From Phycisphaerae bacterium (GTDB taxonomy: Bacteria; Planctomycetota; Phycisphaerae; Phycisphaerales; UBA1924), in contig JAEUIZ010000048.1 in the NCBI GenBank assembly GCA_016793805.1, positions 29,889 through 93,888 on the forward strand: DNA of 64,000 nt. Reading direction: 5' to 3'. Below, in pieces: positions 20,146 to 28,790 of the stretch (its first letter is position 1; the number at the start of each line of letters is the position of its first letter). Position numbers and translations under genes: made by a program. The notes below the pieces were generated by a model, which saw only the letters and a program-made list of their open reading frames with translations, ran no database searches and was not told where the DNA came from.

Positions 20146-20945
20146 GGCCTGGGCTCCGGCTGGGTCGTGCGGCCGGTTGGCGCGGGTGCTCGCGTCTCGC
20201 GCGGGTGATCCGGGGGGAGGTCTACGGGCTCGTTCTGCGCGGAGGTGACGGGCGCGGGTCGGAGCATGCCGTCCCAGGCGCGGATGGCGAAGCGACGGGA
20301 GTCGCCGCCGGCGGAGAGGGAGACGGGCGAGGCGGGCCAGATCGTGCCGTCGGGGAGGACGGTGGCGAGGCGGAGGGGAGCGTCGAGGGGCGCGAGGCTC
20401 GGCGAGTCGTCGGAGGAGTCGGTGCGCGGGCCGGGCGAGACGGAGACGCCGTCGGTCAGCGGGATGAGCCGGAGCGAAGAGCGGGCGTCGGGGCGCGGAT
20501 CGCGCAGGCCGGGGGAGCGTGGAGCGGTGTCGCGCGGGGCGGCGGCGGACGATCGGGCGGATGCGTTCCGTGGCGGCGCGGCGGGAGGGCGGTCGGCGGT
20601 GGCCGGTCGATCCTCGGCGTCGTCGGAGTCGCCGGGGGACAAGGGTGCGAGGTCGAGCGAGTCGGTGGAGACGTGCTCGACGCGGAGTTCGATGAGGCCG
20701 TCGGCGCGCGTCGTGAGGCTGATGGTGCGGGCTTTGCCGTCGCGCACGGCGTCGGCGCGGGCGTCGAGGATGGTGGCCTGGATGAGGTCGGCGGCGTTGT
20801 CGAGGCGGGCCGAGGGGAGCAGGTTGGCGAGGGAGGGGACGACGAGGGCGGTGGCGGCGGCGAGGATGGCCAGGACGATGAGGACTTCGAGGACGGTAAA
20901 GCCGGTCGCGAGGGAAGGCCGGCGCGTGGCGAGGAGTGCTCGCAT
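20142..20945 (-). CDS. gspH: GspH-like minor pseudopilin
   Basis: 267 residues. The prepilin motif is canonical here: TG15|FTVLEVLIVLAIL with Glu20 at +5. A GspH-like segment follows (PSLANLLPSARLDNAADLIQATILDARADAVRDGK, read in part as helix then strand). A long Ser/Pro/Ala/Arg-rich insertion sits around residues 105-165, unusual for GspH (about 170 aa). I chose ATG 20945 because AGAAGGG lies about 9 nt upstream and only 14 nt separate it from the gspG stop. It is the only pseudopilin in the cluster with Gly at -1. Confidence 0.84.
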   Translation of the reverse strand: MRALLATRRPSLATGFTVLEVLIVLAILAAATALVVPSLANLLPSARLDNAADLIQATILDARADAVRDGKARTISLTTRADGLIELRVEHVSTDSLDLAPLSPGDSDDAEDRPATADRPPAAPPRNASARSSAAAPRDTAPRSPGLRDPRPDARSSLRLIPLTDGVSVSPGPRTDSSDDSPSLAPLDAPLRLATVLPDGTIWPASPVSLSAGGDSRRFAIRAWDGMLRPAPVTSAQNEPVDLPPDHPRETRAPAPTGRTTQPEPRP

Positions 20946-20959
20946 GGCGCCCAGCCCTT

Positions 20960-21466
20960 CTACTTGGGCCTCGGGGAGGGCAGAGGCGGGGCGTCGATGG
21001 GACCGCTGCCGTCGCCGCTGGAGGTGGTCCACGAGGTGAGGTCGTCTTCGGTGCCGTCCTGCTTGTCGGGGCCGTAGGACCAGAGGTCGAAGCGGGACTC
21101 GTCGCCGTGCTCGGAGACCTGGCGATAGCCCCAAGGGCTGCCCCAGCGATCGGTGGGCATGGGCTCCTTGAGGTAGCCCTTCCACTTGGTCTGGTCGGCC
21201 TCGGCGTCGAGGGCGGTCTTGTCCCAGAGGACCTTGACGCCCTCCTCGTCCTTGGGGTACCGCTCGAAGTCGTGGCGGAAGAGGTCGAGGGCCTGTTTGA
21301 AGTTGTTGAGGTCGATCTTGACGGTGTCGCGCTTGGCGTCGTCGCGGCGCGAGAAGAGGGCGACGCCGATGAGCCCCGAGAGGGCGAGGATGATCGCGAT
21401 GACGATCATGACCTCGATGAGGGTGAAGGCTCGGCGAGCGATGGGTGTTCGGCGGTGGGTGGTCAT
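20960..21466 (-). CDS. gspG: GspG-like major pseudopilin
   Basis: 168 residues, the main structural subunit of the pseudopilus. The N terminus is RRA13|FTLIEVMIVIAIILALSG with Glu18 at +5 and Ala before the cleavage point. The C-terminal domain carries GspG features: LNNFKQALDLFRHDFERYP, a WKGYLKEPMPTDRWGSPW segment, and an acidic loop near GPDKQDGTEDDL comparable to the calcium-binding loop of known GspG proteins. It is the first pseudopilin gene after gspF and is preceded by a 169-nt gap, so it probably has its own promoter. A GGGACGGAG sequence precedes the ATG. Confidence 0.93.
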   Translation of the reverse strand: MTTHRRTPIARRAFTLIEVMIVIAIILALSGLIGVALFSRRDDAKRDTVKIDLNNFKQALDLFRHDFERYPKDEEGVKVLWDKTALDAEADQTKWKGYLKEPMPTDRWGSPWGYRQVSEHGDESRFDLWSYGPDKQDGTEDDLTSWTTSSGDGSGPIDAPPLPSPRPK

Positions 21467-21492
21467 GGCTCCGTCCCTTCAAATCCGCGGGC

Positions 21493-21507
21493 GATGCCGC
21501 GGGCATC
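21493..21507. promoter_or_regulatory. Inverted repeat in the gspG leader
   Basis: Perfect 6-bp arms GATGCC and GGCATC around a 3-nt centre, 26 nt upstream of the gspG ATG in the 169-nt gap after gspF. It could be an operator or a leader hairpin. A weak promoter-like pair (TTGATG, 17 nt, TAGTGT on the minus strand) lies just upstream. No regulator is identifiable from this alone. Confidence 0.35.
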
Positions 21508-21635
21508 CGATTAGTCCACACTAGCCGGATCGGCGCTCGGCATCAAGGCGTAGGAAAGGTGAAAGTCGGGAGGTCCCGTCCAGACACCGGCCGGGGTGGT
21601 CGAGGCGGAGGGCGCACCAAGAGCGTGGCGGAGAG

Positions 21636-22826
21636 TCAGAAGCCGGCTTGCAGTCGAGTCATCGGCAGGATGAGTCCGGCGGCGACAGTCGCGACGACGA
21701 GCGCGATGAGCAGGAGCAGGACGGGCTCGACCAGGCGGAGGGCGACGCCGAGCATGCGATCGACGCGGGCCTCGATGGTGGAGGCGATGGTGAGCAGGAC
21801 CTCGTCGAGGTTGTTGGCGGTTTCGGCGACGGCGATCATCTCGACCACATCGTCGGTGAGGAGGCCCGAGGCCCCCAGCGGGGTGGCGAGGGTCTGGCCC
21901 GCGCGGACGGACTCGACGGCGGCGTCGATGGCTTCTTCGAGGAGGACGTTGCCGGCGGCGTCACGTGCGATCTGCATGGCGGCGAGCATGGGGATGCCGT
22001 TGGCCAGCATGGTCCCGAGGAGGCGGCAGAAGCGAGCGGCGGCGAGGGATCGGAGGATCGGGCCGAGGATGGGCGCGCGGGTGCGGGCGATGGCGAGGCG
22101 TCGGCGGACGCGGGGGCGCGAGGTGTAGGACCAGAGGGCGGCGGCGAGGACGGCGAGGACGAGGAGGGTGATCGGGCCGTAGGTCCCGACGAGGGTGCTG
22201 ATGCCGAAGACGAGTTTGGTGACGGTGGGGAGCGGGTTGACCTGGGCGAAGATGGGCTTGAACTTGGGGACGAAGACGCCGAAGATGACGCCGAGGACGA
22301 TGGCGCCGAAGCCGACGAGGACGAGGGGGTAGACGAGGTTGCCGATGACCTTGCCGCGGAGTTCGGCCTGACCCTGGACGAACTGTCCGAGGCGAGCCAT
22401 GACTTCTTCGAGGAATCCGCCCTTCTCGCCGGCGCGGACCATGGCGACGTGGACGGGGGGGAAGACCTCGGGGTGTCGGGTCATGGCGTGGGCGAGGTCG
22501 TCGCCCTGGGAGACGGCCTCGGCGAGGTCGCGGCAGACGGCCGAGAGCGCGGGAGAGGACTTGCGCCCGCCGAGGAGTTTGAGCGCCCGCAGGACGGGGA
22601 CGCCCGCGCGCAGGAGGTCGGCGATCTGGAGGTAGGTCCCGGCGAGTTTGCGGGCGCTGATGCGCCGCCGCCAGGACAGGGCGCGATCCTCGCGGACCTT
22701 GATGGCGACGGGGACGAGTTGCCGGGACTCGAGTTCGGCGAGGACGGCCTGCTCGGAGGCGCCGTTGAGCACGCCGGCGACGCGCTGGCCCGTGGGGTTG
22801 AGGGCGGTGTAGGCGAAGAGCGGCAT
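21636..22826 (-). CDS. gspF: GspF, inner-membrane platform protein
   Basis: 396 residues with two repeated GspF domains. The N terminus MPLFAYTALNPTGQRVAGVL is classic, then comes the first domain with LAGTYLQIADLLRAGVPVLRAL and MVRAGEKGGFLEEV, then two helices around residues 165-235, then the second domain with FCRLLGTMLANGIPMLAAM and VAETANNLDEVL, and a final membrane helix. GspF couples the GspE ATPase to pseudopilus assembly. It is the first gene of the cluster seen here; gspE, often just upstream, is not. The next gene upstream is an unrelated peroxidase. Confidence 0.95.
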   Translation of the reverse strand: MPLFAYTALNPTGQRVAGVLNGASEQAVLAELESRQLVPVAIKVREDRALSWRRRISARKLAGTYLQIADLLRAGVPVLRALKLLGGRKSSPALSAVCRDLAEAVSQGDDLAHAMTRHPEVFPPVHVAMVRAGEKGGFLEEVMARLGQFVQGQAELRGKVIGNLVYPLVLVGFGAIVLGVIFGVFVPKFKPIFAQVNPLPTVTKLVFGISTLVGTYGPITLLVLAVLAAALWSYTSRPRVRRRLAIARTRAPILGPILRSLAAARFCRLLGTMLANGIPMLAAMQIARDAAGNVLLEEAIDAAVESVRAGQTLATPLGASGLLTDDVVEMIAVAETANNLDEVLLTIASTIEARVDRMLGVALRLVEPVLLLLIALVVATVAAGLILPMTRLQAGF

Positions 22827-22868
22827 GGGCGAGAGAGAGGATACCGCGCCCGGGCCGTGAGGCGGGCG

Positions 22869-23585
22869 CTACTTGGAAGGCCCGAGGAGTTCCTGGACCT
22901 TCTCGACGAGGGCGGGCTCGAGGCCGTCGCGTTTCTTGGCGTCGAAGCGGGCGACGACGTTGCCGGCGCGGTCGAGGACGAACTTGGTGAAGTTCCACTT
23001 GGGATCGCCGCCGATGGGCGCGGGCTGGGCAGAGAGGCGCTTGTAGAGCGGGTGCTGGTCTGGGCCCTTGACGGAGATCTTCTCGAACATCGGGAAGGTG
23101 ACGCTGAACTTGTCCTTGCAGAAGGCGGCGATGTCGGCGTTGGACCCGGGCTCCTGTCCGCCGAAGTTGTTGGCGGGGAACCCGAGGATGACGAGGCCCT
23201 TGTCCTTGTTGTCGGTGTAGAACTTCTGGAGGTGCTCGTATTGGGCGGTGTACCCGCACTTGCTGGCGACGTTGACGATGACGACGACGCTGCCGCGGTA
23301 GTCGGCGAGGTTCTTGTCGGTGCCGTCGATCATCTTCATGGTGAAGGCGAGGGCGTCGGTGGGCTCGGCGGCGGACTTGGGGAGTTCGACTGGCGCGGTC
23401 GGGGCCGAGGGGGTCGAGGGCGCGGAGGGAGTTGAGGGGGTGGAAGGAGTCGAGGGCTTCGATGGGGTCGAGGGCTTGGAAGGGAGCGAGGGCTTCGAAG
23501 GCAGCGATGGGACCGAGGGCTGGGCGACCGCGGACTGGAGCCCCACGAGCGCGGCGAGCGAGGCGGCAAGGGCATGGCGAACCAT
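22869..23585 (-). CDS. Exported glutathione peroxidase (Cys type)
   Basis: 238 residues. A signal peptide (about 1-22) and a Pro/Ser/Lys/Thr linker (about 23-65, repeated PSKPS and PSTPS units) precede a glutathione peroxidase/thioredoxin-fold domain. The catalytic tetrad is visible: Cys110 in VASKCGYT (Cys in place of selenocysteine), Gln144 in NNFGGQEPG, and Trp197 and Asn198 in PKWNFTKF. It reduces peroxides, more likely with thioredoxin than glutathione, as usual for bacterial Cys enzymes. I chose ATG 23585 because AGGAGA lies 5 nt upstream. A low-complexity tether is unusual for this family and suggests the enzyme is held away from a membrane or wall. Confidence 0.92.
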   Translation of the reverse strand: MVRHALAASLAALVGLQSAVAQPSVPSLPSKPSLPSKPSTPSKPSTPSTPSTPSAPSTPSAPTAPVELPKSAAEPTDALAFTMKMIDGTDKNLADYRGSVVVIVNVASKCGYTAQYEHLQKFYTDNKDKGLVILGFPANNFGGQEPGSNADIAAFCKDKFSVTFPMFEKISVKGPDQHPLYKRLSAQPAPIGGDPKWNFTKFVLDRAGNVVARFDAKKRDGLEPALVEKVQELLGPSK

Positions 23586-23668
23586 GAGCGTCTCCTGAAT
23601 AGGCGAGCGGTCTGTGTCCCGGAGTGCAAGCGTAGGAACGCGCGGCGCGCGGGCGAGGTGGGGGTCGG

Positions 23669-25837
23669 TTATGGCCGGACGCGCGGGACGGGGAGCGTGG
23701 TCTCGATGGCCTCGGACTCGGTGCCGTAGGCGTAGGTCTCGTACCCGGGCATGATGAACCGCACGATGACCTTGCGATCGGGGATCGTGCGCTTGCCCTC
23801 GAACGAGGCGAGCCGGACGGTGGCTTTCGTGTCGGCGAGCGTGGCCTCGAAGCGGGCGAGGCGGAAGTCCCCGTCGCGGAAGGCCCAGCCGTCGCCGGCG
23901 TCCTCGTAGAGGGTGCCGGTGGCCCTGCCGTCGGCGTCGAAGCAGACGAGGAGGGTGAGGGGATCGAGGGGCTTCTGGTCGACGTGCTGCATCACCGGGC
24001 CGACGGGGACGATGGCGCCTGGGCGGATGAGGAGGTCCGGGAGTTCGCGCTGCATGACGTCTTCGAGTTTGAACCCGCGCCAGTTGAGCGGGCGCACGGG
24101 GGTGCGTGTGCGGTCGGGGACCATCTGCGGGACGACGCAGACATCGCCGCCGAGGAGGAAGGTGTCGTCCTCGGAGCGGAGGGCGGGGTCGCGCGAATCG
24201 GCGAAGAAGGCGGGTCGGACCACGGGCGAGCCGCGGGTGTGGGCCTCGTGGAAGAGGGTGTAGAGGTAGGGCATGAGTTGGTAGCGGCGGTCGAGTGCCT
24301 GTCGGCAGACCTTCTCGACCTCGGGCCCGAAGGACCAGGGCTCCTTGTCGATGTTGCCCTTGCCGGTGTGCCCGCGGGCGAAGGGGAGCATGGCGCCGAT
24401 GCCCATCCAGCGGCCGAAGAGGAGGCCCTCCTGCCCGGCGGGTCCGTTGCCGGCGAAGCCGCCGATGTCCGGGCCGGCGAAGGGCTGGGCGGAGAGGCCC
24501 ATGTTGACGCTCATCGAGACGGAGGCTTCGAGGTGCTCCCAGTCGGCGGAGTTGTCGCCGGTCCACATGGCGGCGTATCGCTGCCCGCCGAGGTAGTTGG
24601 CGCGGGAGAGGACGAAGGGTCGCTTATCGGGGTTGGCGGCCATGACGCCCTCGCGCGTGGCCTTGACCATGAGCATCCCGTAGACGTTGTGGAAGCGGGC
24701 GTGGGGGCCGGGGCCGCCGAGCGAGGCGTCGGCGCGGTGGAGGTTGTCCTCGGGCATGGTCTTGGACTTGACGTTGAAGACGGCGGGCTCGTTCATGTCG
24801 TTCCAGACGCCATCGATGCCGGTGGCCATGAAGTCCTTGTAGAGCCCGGCCCACCAGGTGCGCACGTCCTGCCTCGTGTAGTCAGGAAAGACGCACATCC
24901 CGGGCCAGACCTCGCCCTGGTAGGTTGTGCCGTCGGCCTTCTTGACCCAGGCGTCGATCGCGGTGCCGGAGTCGAAGATCGAGTAGCCCGGCTCGGCCTT
25001 GATCCCCGGGTCGATCATCCAGACGGTGTGGAAGCCCTGGGCGTGGAGGTCGGCGTTGAGGGCCTTGGGGTCGGGGAAGTGCTGCGGGTCAAAGGTGAAG
25101 CAGCGGTACCCGCGCATGTAGTCGATGTCCATCCAGATCACGTCGCAGGGGATCTGCCGATCGCGGAAGCCCTTGGCGATCTCGCGGACCTTGGAGTCGG
25201 GGTAGTAGGAATAGCGGCACTGGTGGTAGCCGAGGGCCCACTTCGGGGGCATCTCGATCTTGCCGGTGAGGTCGGCGAGGGCATGGACGACGGCGAGGGC
25301 CGAGGGCCGCTCGATGACGACGACGGGGAAGGCCGGTCCCTCGGCGGCGAAGCGGATGGAGGAGGAGAGGTCGATCTCGGTGCGCCAGGTGGTGTCGGCC
25401 AAGACGCCGAACGCGGTGCCGTCGGGGCGCACGGCGAGGACCCAGGGGTGAGACTGGTAAAGCGAGGCGGCGGGATCGGCGTACCCATAGGCGTCGGTGT
25501 TCCAGAGGGTGACGGTTCGGCCGTTGCGGAGGAGCGGGCCGGTGACGCAGCCCGTGCCGTAGAGGGAGGTGCCGTCGGGCACGGCGACGATGGCGACGTG
25601 CTTGCCGTCCTCGACGATGAAGTCCGGCGCGACGGCGGAGGCGGGCGCGGGGCCAAGGGGAGCGAGCGGCCGAACGAGGGCGAAGGAGGGGAGGGCGGCG
25701 TTGGCGGCGGCGGCGTCCTTGTGGAACCGGACGATTCGATCGCCGACGGCCTCGGCGACGCGCTGGGCGTGGGCCGCGGTCCCCGAGATCGCCACCAGCA
25801 CCGAGACGAAGAGAATCCGCGCGCGCGCCATGACCAT
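23669..25837 (-). CDS. Secreted alpha-glucosidase, GH31
   Basis: 722 residues with a signal peptide (ARILFVSVLVAISGTAAHAQ). GH31 enzymes remove glucose or xylose from the ends of alpha-glucans and alpha-xylosides. The nucleophile Asp347 lies in WNDMNEP, the acid/base Asp428 in TGDNSADWEHL, and KWALGYHQCRYSYYP marks the start of the barrel. RPFVLSRANYLGG and the C-terminal Tyr-Glu-Asp-Ala-Gly-Asp strand also fit. I chose ATG 25837 because GGAG lies 8 nt upstream. It diverges from a GH13 gene, so the pair may process alpha-glucans in the periplasm or outside the cell. Exact substrate is not predictable. Confidence 0.93.
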   Translation of the reverse strand: MVMARARILFVSVLVAISGTAAHAQRVAEAVGDRIVRFHKDAAAANAALPSFALVRPLAPLGPAPASAVAPDFIVEDGKHVAIVAVPDGTSLYGTGCVTGPLLRNGRTVTLWNTDAYGYADPAASLYQSHPWVLAVRPDGTAFGVLADTTWRTEIDLSSSIRFAAEGPAFPVVVIERPSALAVVHALADLTGKIEMPPKWALGYHQCRYSYYPDSKVREIAKGFRDRQIPCDVIWMDIDYMRGYRCFTFDPQHFPDPKALNADLHAQGFHTVWMIDPGIKAEPGYSIFDSGTAIDAWVKKADGTTYQGEVWPGMCVFPDYTRQDVRTWWAGLYKDFMATGIDGVWNDMNEPAVFNVKSKTMPEDNLHRADASLGGPGPHARFHNVYGMLMVKATREGVMAANPDKRPFVLSRANYLGGQRYAAMWTGDNSADWEHLEASVSMSVNMGLSAQPFAGPDIGGFAGNGPAGQEGLLFGRWMGIGAMLPFARGHTGKGNIDKEPWSFGPEVEKVCRQALDRRYQLMPYLYTLFHEAHTRGSPVVRPAFFADSRDPALRSEDDTFLLGGDVCVVPQMVPDRTRTPVRPLNWRGFKLEDVMQRELPDLLIRPGAIVPVGPVMQHVDQKPLDPLTLLVCFDADGRATGTLYEDAGDGWAFRDGDFRLARFEATLADTKATVRLASFEGKRTIPDRKVIVRFIMPGYETYAYGTESEAIETTLPVPRVRP

Positions 25838-26021
25838 CGAGAGGCTCCAGAGACCCGGGAGTCGAGCGTATGCGGGAAGGTCCGCGGGCGTTGGTTGGGA
25901 GCGCGGGAGTTGGCGGCGGCGGCGGGTGTTTCGGACGTTCGCCGGGGCATGGTCACGTCCGCGGCGGGGGGCGCGGGGCATATCCTCAAGGGCCGGGATG
26001 GTTGATCCAGAGAGGGGAAGC

Positions 26022-28778
26022 ATGGCGTCGAATCGGTGTGTGGCCGCGGTGTCGGCGTGGATCGTTGCGGCCCTGGCGGGGTCGGCGCAGGCCGGGCCGG
26101 GCGATCCGGTGTACCTCCAGTGGTGGGAGAACCGCTGGCGCGAAATGGAGCACCGCACGCCGGACTTTTTCATGGCGGGGTACGGGGCGCTGTGGCTACC
26201 CCCGATCCACAAGGGTGCGAGCGCGGGCAGCGTGGGGTATGACGTGTGGGACCGCTTCGACCTGGGGCGTCCCGGGTCGGAGACGGCGTATGGCACCGAG
26301 AGCGACTTCCGGGCTGTCGTCGCCGAACTCCACGACGCGAACGCGCTGGTGAACATCGACATCATCATGAACCACCAGGCTGGGCGGACGACGGCGTACT
26401 CGTTCCATGCCGCGGGCGGGTATCCGGGGTTCTGGACGGGCCCGCTGCCGGCGGTGGGGCAGGCCAAGCGCGCCGACGCCAACTGGGGCGACTTCCACAA
26501 CGGGAGCGGGTGCTGCACGTTCCTGCAATCCGAGAACCCCGGGGGCGCGAACTACAACCTGCTCAACGGCGATCTCGTGGCGCTCACCGACATCGCCCAG
26601 GAGACGAACCACCAGTTCATCCGGCACCCGATCGTCGCGGGCGATCCGCAGAACATCCCCGCGGGCACGGTCTACAACCTCCCCGATCCCGCCAACCGCC
26701 GGTGCTACCCGGATCGGCAACTGACGCCGATGGTGGTGAACAACCCGGGCACGACGCGCAACCCCGGCGCGCTGCAGTTCACGTTCTTTCCGTTCAACAC
26801 GGCCGACCCGATGCAGGGCGACCCGATCGCGGACAACGGGACGGGCCTGCTGATGAGGTGGACGCAGTGGACGCTCGACGAGTTCAAGGTGGACGGCTTC
26901 CGCATCGACGCGATCAAGCACACGCCGAGTTGGTTCTTCGATCAGTATTGGGACTCGGCGGTCCATCAGCGCCGCGCGACGCCGTGGGGGCAGATGGTGA
27001 CGCCGTACTCGTTCGGCGAGAGCGTCGAGAGCAACGCGTTCACGCTGGGCAACTATGTCCGCAAGGACGCGTTCGGGAATCGCGACGCGCTGGACCTCAA
27101 CGGGGCGGGGCAGTTGCGCGACCTGATCTCGGCCGGGGGCTTCGGGTCATGGTCGAACGTGCTGTCGGCCCACCTCGACAACCAGGACGACGGGTTCAAC
27201 AACGGGTCCGTCGGCGTGAACCACGTCTTCAGCCACGACAACGGCTCGGCGGGCAACGGGGGATCGGCGCCGCCCGATCCGACCTATCGCCAGCAGGGCT
27301 GGATGACGCACGCGTACCTCCTGATGCGCACCGGGCCGGCGATCGTGTATCACAACGCGCGCGGGGTCTCACGCCCGGGCGGGTTCTGGCCCAGGCAGGG
27401 CGTGCCGATCGCGTTGGGGCTCGATCCGATCGCCAATGCCGCCAACGCGACGCTGACGACCCTCGTGCACCTGCACAACTGGTACGGGCGCGGCGAGTTC
27501 AACGTCCTCAATGGCTCGGGCGCGGCCCTGAACGACGTGCTCGTCTTTGAGCGGCGCAAGAACCAGGGCGGTGGGAACTACTCGGCCAACGTGCTGGTGG
27601 GCGTGAGCGACCGCTATGACGCGGGCTACGACGAACGCACGGTCACGACGAGTTTCCCGCAGGGCACGATCCTCCGCGAGATGACCGGGAACGCGACCGA
27701 TGCCGTCGTCGATCCGACGAGCGTGATCTTCGACACCATCACGGTCGGCGCGGGGGGCTCGGCCACGATCCGCGTCCCGCGCAACCTGACCGGCACGACC
27801 GAGCACAACAAGGGCTTCGTCGTCTACGGCCCGGCGGTGCCCGCGGGCGTCGTCAGCGTCACGCCGATCGCGTCGATCATCGCGCCCGACGATCCGATCA
27901 ACACGCCCCCGGCGTTCCGGCGCACGACCGCGGTGCCCGTCGTCAGCGCGCCGACGTTCGAACTGCGGCTCGTGACCACGCAGGCCCAGACCAGCCCGGC
28001 GGATCCGAACACCGACGACAAGGCCGCGTTTCGCATCGACCAGGGCTTCCGCGACCTCAACGGCAACGGGATCGTGGACTATCCGGCGAGCGACCCGACG
28101 ATCGCGGGCTATGAGGACTTCCTCACGCTCAACCAGCCGCTGTACAACTCGGGCAACCCCAACGGCGACTATCGCCAGACGATCAACACGGCGCTGCTGG
28201 CCGAGGGCTACCACTACATCTCGGTCGTGGCGTTCCGCCATCGTCCCGCGGGCACCGATCCGCTCTTCCGCGAGTTCCGGCAGGTGATCTACGTCGATCG
28301 GGCCGGCCCGGCGGTGCAGTGGATCGACGCGGGGCAGACGATCACCAGCAACTCGTTCAACTTCCGCGTGCGGTTCCTCGATCGCACGGCCAACCAGATG
28401 CACCTGTTCTGGGATCTGCCGCCGGGCACGAATCCTGTGCCGCTATGCACGCCGGCGACGGCGGGGCAGCGCCACGACCGGTTCGAGTGGCGCAAGACGC
28501 TGACGCCGCTGGGCCACGGGCTGCACAGCCTGACGGTGGTGGCGTTCGAGGACAGCGGGAACTCGTCGGTGACGCGGTACGAGAGCGTGTTCGTGGACAT
28601 CTGCTACGCGGACTTCGACAAGTCGGGCGGGCTGAACATCAACGACTTCGTGGCGTTCCTCAACGCGTTCGCGGCGGGGGATCCGCGGGCCAACTGCGAC
28701 GGGAGCACCACGCCGCCGACGCTGAACGTGAACGACTTTGTGTGCTTCCAGAACTCGTACATCGTGGGATGTCCGTAG
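26022..28778 (+). CDS. Secreted GH13 amylase-like protein with dockerin-like C terminus
   Basis: 918 residues: signal peptide (about 1-26), GH13 barrel, beta-rich middle, and a C-terminal dockerin-like module (from about 860). GH13 motifs are DIIMNHQ (region I), GFRIDAIKH with nucleophile Asp296, FGESVESN with acid Glu333, and a His-Asp pair at 405-406 in VFSHDNGS, less typical than the usual NHD. The module has two EF-hand-like loops (FDKSGGLNINDFVAF and LNVNDFVCF) and ends in VGCP. An AGAGGGGAAG sequence sits directly before the ATG. Three Cys-rich modules of this kind occur in this window. It diverges from the GH31 gene. Confidence 0.9.
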   Translation: MASNRCVAAVSAWIVAALAGSAQAGPGDPVYLQWWENRWREMEHRTPDFFMAGYGALWLPPIHKGASAGSVGYDVWDRFDLGRPGSETAYGTESDFRAVVAELHDANALVNIDIIMNHQAGRTTAYSFHAAGGYPGFWTGPLPAVGQAKRADANWGDFHNGSGCCTFLQSENPGGANYNLLNGDLVALTDIAQETNHQFIRHPIVAGDPQNIPAGTVYNLPDPANRRCYPDRQLTPMVVNNPGTTRNPGALQFTFFPFNTADPMQGDPIADNGTGLLMRWTQWTLDEFKVDGFRIDAIKHTPSWFFDQYWDSAVHQRRATPWGQMVTPYSFGESVESNAFTLGNYVRKDAFGNRDALDLNGAGQLRDLISAGGFGSWSNVLSAHLDNQDDGFNNGSVGVNHVFSHDNGSAGNGGSAPPDPTYRQQGWMTHAYLLMRTGPAIVYHNARGVSRPGGFWPRQGVPIALGLDPIANAANATLTTLVHLHNWYGRGEFNVLNGSGAALNDVLVFERRKNQGGGNYSANVLVGVSDRYDAGYDERTVTTSFPQGTILREMTGNATDAVVDPTSVIFDTITVGAGGSATIRVPRNLTGTTEHNKGFVVYGPAVPAGVVSVTPIASIIAPDDPINTPPAFRRTTAVPVVSAPTFELRLVTTQAQTSPADPNTDDKAAFRIDQGFRDLNGNGIVDYPASDPTIAGYEDFLTLNQPLYNSGNPNGDYRQTINTALLAEGYHYISVVAFRHRPAGTDPLFREFRQVIYVDRAGPAVQWIDAGQTITSNSFNFRVRFLDRTANQMHLFWDLPPGTNPVPLCTPATAGQRHDRFEWRKTLTPLGHGLHSLTVVAFEDSGNSSVTRYESVFVDICYADFDKSGGLNINDFVAFLNAFAAGDPRANCDGSTTPPTLNVNDFVCFQNSYIVGCP

Positions 28779-28790
28779 TCGCGAGAGACG

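Noticed and set aside
23984..26005. Plus-strand frame opposite the GH31 gene
   Set aside because: Shadow of an enzyme with intact catalytic motifs; Gly/Val/Asp-rich without family features.
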